Below are positions 59,205 to 64,000 of a stretch of 64,000 nt of DNA, piece by piece. The first letter of the stretch is position 1. Each line of letters starts with the position of its first letter. The notes beneath the pieces are model-generated. The model did not search any database, had not been told where the DNA came from, and saw nothing but the letters and a program-made list of their open reading frames with translations. The translations under genes and the position numbers were made by a program. This DNA is from Merluccius polli (lineage: Eukaryota > Chordata > Actinopteri > Gadiformes > Merlucciidae). The DNA is taken from assembly GCA_030340625.1 (NCBI GenBank), contig JAOPHQ010005142.1, forward strand, positions 124,001-188,000, read 5' to 3'.

Positions 59205-61490
59205 CTTGCAATAAGAGTATTTCCTACATTTTGATCTTGATTTTGTATTGGCCAGAGATGGAGACAGGCCTTTATTAGTTTTCCATTTGATATTGATGAT
59301 AGGCTGTGCTAATTACTGCAAACACATTGGCTAGCTTGACTTTTTCAAATATATTGAAATGTTGCAGATAGCCATCCTGTAATGTCATTTTCGATAAGGC
59401 AGAGCAGTGTTCCAGGGCTTCAGAGAGATTTGTTCAAATGTGGAAGTCAAGAGCCTCGTAATCATTAATTCCTTCCAAACTTTATCAATGTTGTCCATGG
59501 TGGCCTACAGGGGCCTTAGAAGATTGCAGTTGATTAGTCACAAATAGAAAAAAGAAAAAGAAAACTCTCCTTCCTTTGAATTAGAGATATGGACTCATGT
59601 CGTTGGAGGCTCTCATCCCCAGGCAAGCAGACAAGTTGGTTTTCAGACTGCTGCAGATCACTGTCTCCATGATAATCACCACATGTTCCACTGCCACGGG
59701 GCATGTCGCCTGCTCCCCAACGCTTGATTGCACGTCACATTTTTTTGACACGGGGATATATATTGCAGCTGGATAAAACAAGGTTTCGTGGTTCAGCCGT
59801 CAGTGTGTAATGACCCGTAAAAATATGTCTCATAACCAACTTTCTCTTTTATTTATCCTCGTGGCCATCCTCTGGTAAACGGCGCTGATGATTTATGTGC
59901 CGGAGTGTATCCATCCACATGTGGGGAAACAGGTCACTTTAAACAGGGCGTGTAGGTAGCCCAGATGCCGCCACTCAGTGAACCCATGAACATTTGGCTT
60001 ATCTTCTAGCCCCACAGTTACCAACAGCCATCATTCTTTCCTCGGTTTCCATTTCCATGACAAGTATTGAGCACGAAAGGAAAATTGGATACCCGAGAAA
60101 AAAAACACACAACATGGGAAGAAGAGAAAAAAGAAAATAGGAAAAATAATTAGTAGAAAAGGCCACACTGTGTATTCATGGCTAACACATACTGTATATA
60201 CACACATATGTCAAAACTACGCATAGATAATCAAGAATGAGTGGTTATGTAATTATGCTCGCTTATGGGCGTCTTTAATAACTGACTATAAGTTTGCTTA
60301 CTAAACAGACTAGCTCTGCTGTAGTATTTATGGCTGTGCCTTTTTCTCTTTACACAAACGCTGCAGTTTATGTAAGCCTATAAAGTCACTGAAATGACTC
60401 CATCATGGTTTCCAACATGCAGTGCATTTCATCTCGATGGTCAATGCATATATTCTTATGTTTAATATTTAAGCGTGTGGTAATGACTCACATTTGATTA
60501 AAATTAAAGTGGATCTCACAATTCTCTTTATAATACCTATGTTCATAAGGTAGATTAACTGCCCTTTGAAAATGTTCAGAGGCCAAACATGATTATAATA
60601 ACAGGCTGCATATTTTACATGACTAACATTATTTGTCATGGAATGAGCTGAACAAAGGAATTAAAGACCATTCTTTACATAGAATGCCGGGCTATTATAA
60701 TGGTTTGTATATTATTTATATGATTCATATAATTTCAATAACTCACACAAATGTGCTAATCTTTTGCCTTCATGTTGATACATGGCTGAGTAAATGGTTT
60801 GCATCATGAAGAGATATGAGAGATCGAGATATTTATATGAATACATGAATGCGCATGTGTTGTAATTTAGAGTTCAGTCAACCTTGAAGCAAAGGGGCGA
60901 TTTCTCCTTGTTACCATTTTGAAACCCTATAATTCCATACACATTTTACTATTATAATTTAGCTGTCTGCACAATAACATCTGGCAATACATAAAAACAT
61001 AATAGTAATAAAAAGCAGCGTTACTATAGGCGTCACACCCAAGATTCAATATTCTTAGTCTAAGACTTTTTGCTTGCTTTGATTGCTAGTCATCTGGTCA
61101 CGTGACAACACATGAGTGGAGGAGGCCAAGAGTTGCATTTTCATTTAAAAAAAAAGCGCTCCTTCCTAAGTCGACATTATAGAGAAACTCTCAGAGAAAC
61201 GTCCCAGAAACTTCTTCACTGGTCTTGAATTGCATCTTCATCTTCAAGCGGCGCTTGGCACGCCTTGAGCTTCAACGCGTGGTCAGACTTGAGAGAGAAT
61301 CCAGAAGGCAGTGGTCTAGCATTACAACAAAACCATCTGCAGCACTTCTAACACAGAGTCTGTTCTACGCTTCACTGGTACATTGCTGCACCTGAAACTA
61401 AATACTCAAGACAAACATATGAATAAATGTTCTGGAAATGAGGTGGGTACCTGGATGATGTCAGGTTAATATCATCCAGTTAATTCCTCT
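59205..61490. other. Unique AT-rich DNA, no gene recognised
   Basis: No repeats or coding frames recognised. The part at 60400-60840 is particularly AT-rich and ATTA-bearing and could be conserved non-coding sequence. Confidence 0.5.
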
Positions 61491-61497
61491 TTTTTTT

Positions 61498-61521
61498 GGG
61501 GGGGGGGGGGGGGGGGGGGGG
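61498..61521. repeat. poly-G run (24)
   Basis: Uninterrupted G tract directly after a T8 stretch. Confidence 0.95.
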
Positions 61522-61529
61522 TAGTTATA

Positions 61530-62290
61530 TTTGACTTGAGATTTAAAGAGAAGGTGCAGGTGTAATCACTTTAGTGAAAGTATTGAGTATTGGAGTGACA
61601 TAAGGTCCAAAAGGCTGGAGGCTCTGTTGCCTCTGACTCACTGACTCACACCAGAGTGGCTTATGGCCTTATGCTGCTTCCACACAGCTGTCTTCCTTCA
61701 TCTTAAAAAAAAGATAGATATATATACACGATTCACACCCAAATACCAGTTTGCTCCTGTTTTTATCCTTAAAAATCCTCGAAGCATTCAAATAAATTCT
61801 TATGGCTTAAGATTTTTCAAGATTTTGAATGCATTTACAAAAACATTTTGGACAAAAACATCTGAAATGTTATTCTTATCTATGCATGCATTGTAATAAT
61901 ACATAGATCATTCTTCATTCAACCCCCCCGCCCCCCAACACCATCCTACAATCTATAAAAACCTGTACGCTATCTTTCAAGGAAAGCTGATCTTATGTTA
62001 TTTATATTACATTTGCTCACATCACAAGCCTCTCCATCATATCTTCACTAGCCTACTCTGCCAGTCAAATGAATTACGTTTATCACGCTGCAGTCGCTCC
62101 TGCTCTCCGACGGCTCATGGCTGACTCTGCCGATCTAGCTGTGGGGTGTTTAGTGGAAGCGCTAATTAATCCGGGCCTCAGCAGGTGACATTTGGAAGGA
62201 GGTGCATGCAGGGAATGATTGAAATAAAATAAAAAAGTTAAAAAAGGAAAACATGACGGCGAGCACAGTTCCCCCCGCCTCACCCATTGG
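61530..62290. other. Non-coding DNA, nothing recognised
   Basis: AT-rich sequence with a C-rich patch at 61922-61937; no gene recognised. Confidence 0.5.
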
Positions 62291-62296
62291 AGGGTC

Positions 62297-62300
<4 letters not shown>

Positions 62301-62365
<65 letters not shown>
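62301..62365. repeat. (GT)32 microsatellite
   Basis: Uninterrupted GT tract. Confidence 0.97.
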
Positions 62366-62366
<1 letters not shown>

Positions 62367-62369
62367 CTA

Positions 62370-63450
62370 TTTCCGTCACGCCACAGCTACCCATTAGCAT
62401 GTCTTGGAGATTCGCAGAATCTCACTGGCAAACTGCGTTGCATCCGAGACCTCACCTGCATTCTAAACGCAACCTTTTACTCCCCGCTGAGACAATGTCT
62501 TCTGTAGGACAACGGCCCTGATGCGCCGGGCCTGACGAGCCAGGCGCCGCAGCTCGTCGGCCTGTATGGAAAAGCGTGATAACGACGATAGCGACGCTGT
62601 ACGCAAAACAACATATTTTAAACCCAAGGCATGCTTTCTGGTGACAGTTCAGAGGAACACAAAGACTGTTGATGTGTGTGTATACAGTATACACATATAC
62701 AATAAAGCAGTAGGCAGGCATACAACTACACCTACGCCTTTGTCGGAGGAAGCCTTGCTTAAAAGAGATGGTAGCAATGTGACAAAAGGTTTAGCCCTGG
62801 AAAAGCCCTTTGGTGTTTGCATTATCCATCACACGACTATAGCCAGCTTTCAGGCAACAGGACCCTAGGTTGACTTGTCCGTGCCCACGGTCTCCTGTGA
62901 TACTATTGGTCTTCTCTGCAGAACAGAGCTCGAGGTAGGTACTCAGACAAAGATGAATGACCTAATCTTACTTTATTTTAAAAGGTTATCCTTGCTACGG
63001 CCTCTGGGGCCCCTGGCCAGCTCCAGACCACCAGGTGTCCTATCTCTCCTTTCAAAGACAGCTGGGTTGCCCTACCGTTGCAAGACATTTGGAAATGTCA
63101 TAGTCATTAACAGTCAAAAACTCCGAGCTCTACCGCAGCCCTGGTAAAGGGGATCCGTTAGAAAAAAGAGTGCACTTGTTGTATTGCAGCTTTTACATTT
63201 CCTGACAACCTTTTAATCCCATAAGGATCCCATTTATATATAATGGACATCATGGGCCACTTAATACAGGATATATGCCACATCAAATCCAGTTTAGACG
63301 CAATAATTTGGCGCAGGCATGATTTACACTGTGTGTTGGCAGCGCACCAAACCTATTTACACAAGACTGTAATTTGGCATTTTGCCACAGGTATCTGCTG
63401 TCCCTGATTCAAGTCACAAATTTCCTCCTTTTTCTTAATGTTGCGGAGAA
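62370..63450. other. Non-coding DNA, nothing recognised
   Basis: Frames of about 90-100 codons (62452-62721 minus, 62566-62868 plus, 62875-63147 plus) have no recognisable domain. Confidence 0.5.
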
Positions 63451-63454
63451 ATGT

Positions 63455-63930
63455 GGTAACCAGTAGCGCTCCAACCTGTAACTTTACAACATGTAACATG
63501 TAACGTTCTAACATGTAACGCTGTAATGCTCTAACCTGTAACACTCTAACCTATAACGATGTAACATGTAACAATGTAACCTATAACGTTCTAACTTGTA
63601 ACGGTCTAACCTGTAACGTTCTAACATGTAATGGTGTGTAACGCTTTAACCCGTAACGTTCTAACAAGTACTGTTATAAGCCTGTAACATTCGAATCTGT
63701 AACGCTATAACCTGTAACACTATAACTTGTAACATGTAATGTTCTAACCTGTAACGGGCTTACCTGTAACGATCTAACCTGTAACGACTTAACACGTAAC
63801 AATGTAACAGTCTAACTTGTAACACTGTAACATGTAACGTTCTAACCTGTAACGCTGTAACATGTAACGTTCTAACGTGTAACACTGTAACATGTAACGT
63901 TCTAACCTGTAATGCTGTAACCTGTAACAT
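63455..63930. repeat. Degenerate minisatellite of about 15 bp
   Basis: Repeats around CTGTAACGTTCTAAC (15 bp, itself made of two related halves ending in TAAC) run for about 475 bp. CATGTAAC, CTATAAC and similar variants occur, with occasional length changes. On the minus strand it translates to a 5-residue repeat of the LQVRT/LHVTV type, which is a repeat artefact. Confidence 0.93.
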
Positions 63931-64000
63931 AGTTGGTTGACTGCTTTTTATCACGCTGCTGTAGTCGTCAGGCGAGGAAATAATGATGAGGGGAATTCAT

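Noticed and set aside
1..64000. CRISPR array, bacterial operon or phage content
   Set aside because: The tandem arrays (52 bp and 15 bp) have no unique spacers between repeats, there are no cas-like frames, and all other evidence is vertebrate.

Overview
This window looks like vertebrate, most probably teleost fish (percomorph-like), nuclear DNA. The grounds are a very high density of dinucleotide microsatellites, decayed L2-type LINE sequence with the shared L2/SINE 3' tail, and hAT-type MITEs with 8-bp target duplications. No reading frame is recognisable as a cellular protein gene. There are no operons, ribosome binding sites, CRISPR arrays or convincing tRNA/rRNA genes. Frames above 150 codons are low-complexity (GAA, CT and GGA/GTG tracts), antisense to a LINE remnant (56530-57030) or without any recognisable domain (47855-48313). 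I read the window as intergenic or long-intron DNA, with one possible CpG-island promoter region.

Layout. 0-3.4 kb: a dispersed repeat, a GT tract, and a decayed L2 LINE whose 3' region is split by a nested hAT MITE (2607-3209, 8-bp TSD). 3.4-20 kb: mostly unremarkable DNA with a hAT MITE at 7117-7841 (perfect TSD), an unclassified TIR element at 10997-11510, several AT/CA microsatellites and a second copy of the left-edge repeat at about 16.0 kb. 20-35 kb: a compositionally extreme block with poly-G runs up to 30, GGA/GGT tracts, long TG, CT, AAT and GAA tracts, two CpG-rich patches (about 23.4-25.1 and 26.1-26.4 kb), and a third hAT MITE (29236-30233) inserted in an AAT microsatellite. 35-48.8 kb: largely unique AT-rich DNA with an L2/SINE tail on the minus strand, homeodomain-type ATTA clusters, and a near-perfect 48-bp palindrome at 43265-43312.

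48.8-51.7 kb: the most striking structure. It is a 52-bp minisatellite of 50 units (49011-51610) that holds its period exactly across 2.6 kb. It contains an 11-unit (572-bp) higher-order block duplicated with one mismatch, and it is bracketed by palindromic flanks that suggest it is the core of a mobile element. 51.7-64 kb: unique DNA with poly-C/G runs, a second LINE fragment (about 56655-56880), L2/SINE tails, and a degenerate minisatellite of about 15 bp at the right edge (63455-63930).

Nothing here amounts to a multi-gene system. The best leads are the minisatellite-bearing element, the palindrome at 43.3 kb, the CpG/YY1/CRE promoter candidate at 26.1-26.4 kb, the ATTA-rich putative enhancer blocks, and one weak exon candidate at 12.2-12.4 kb. 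All repeat-family assignments were made by eye from remembered family features; no search was run.
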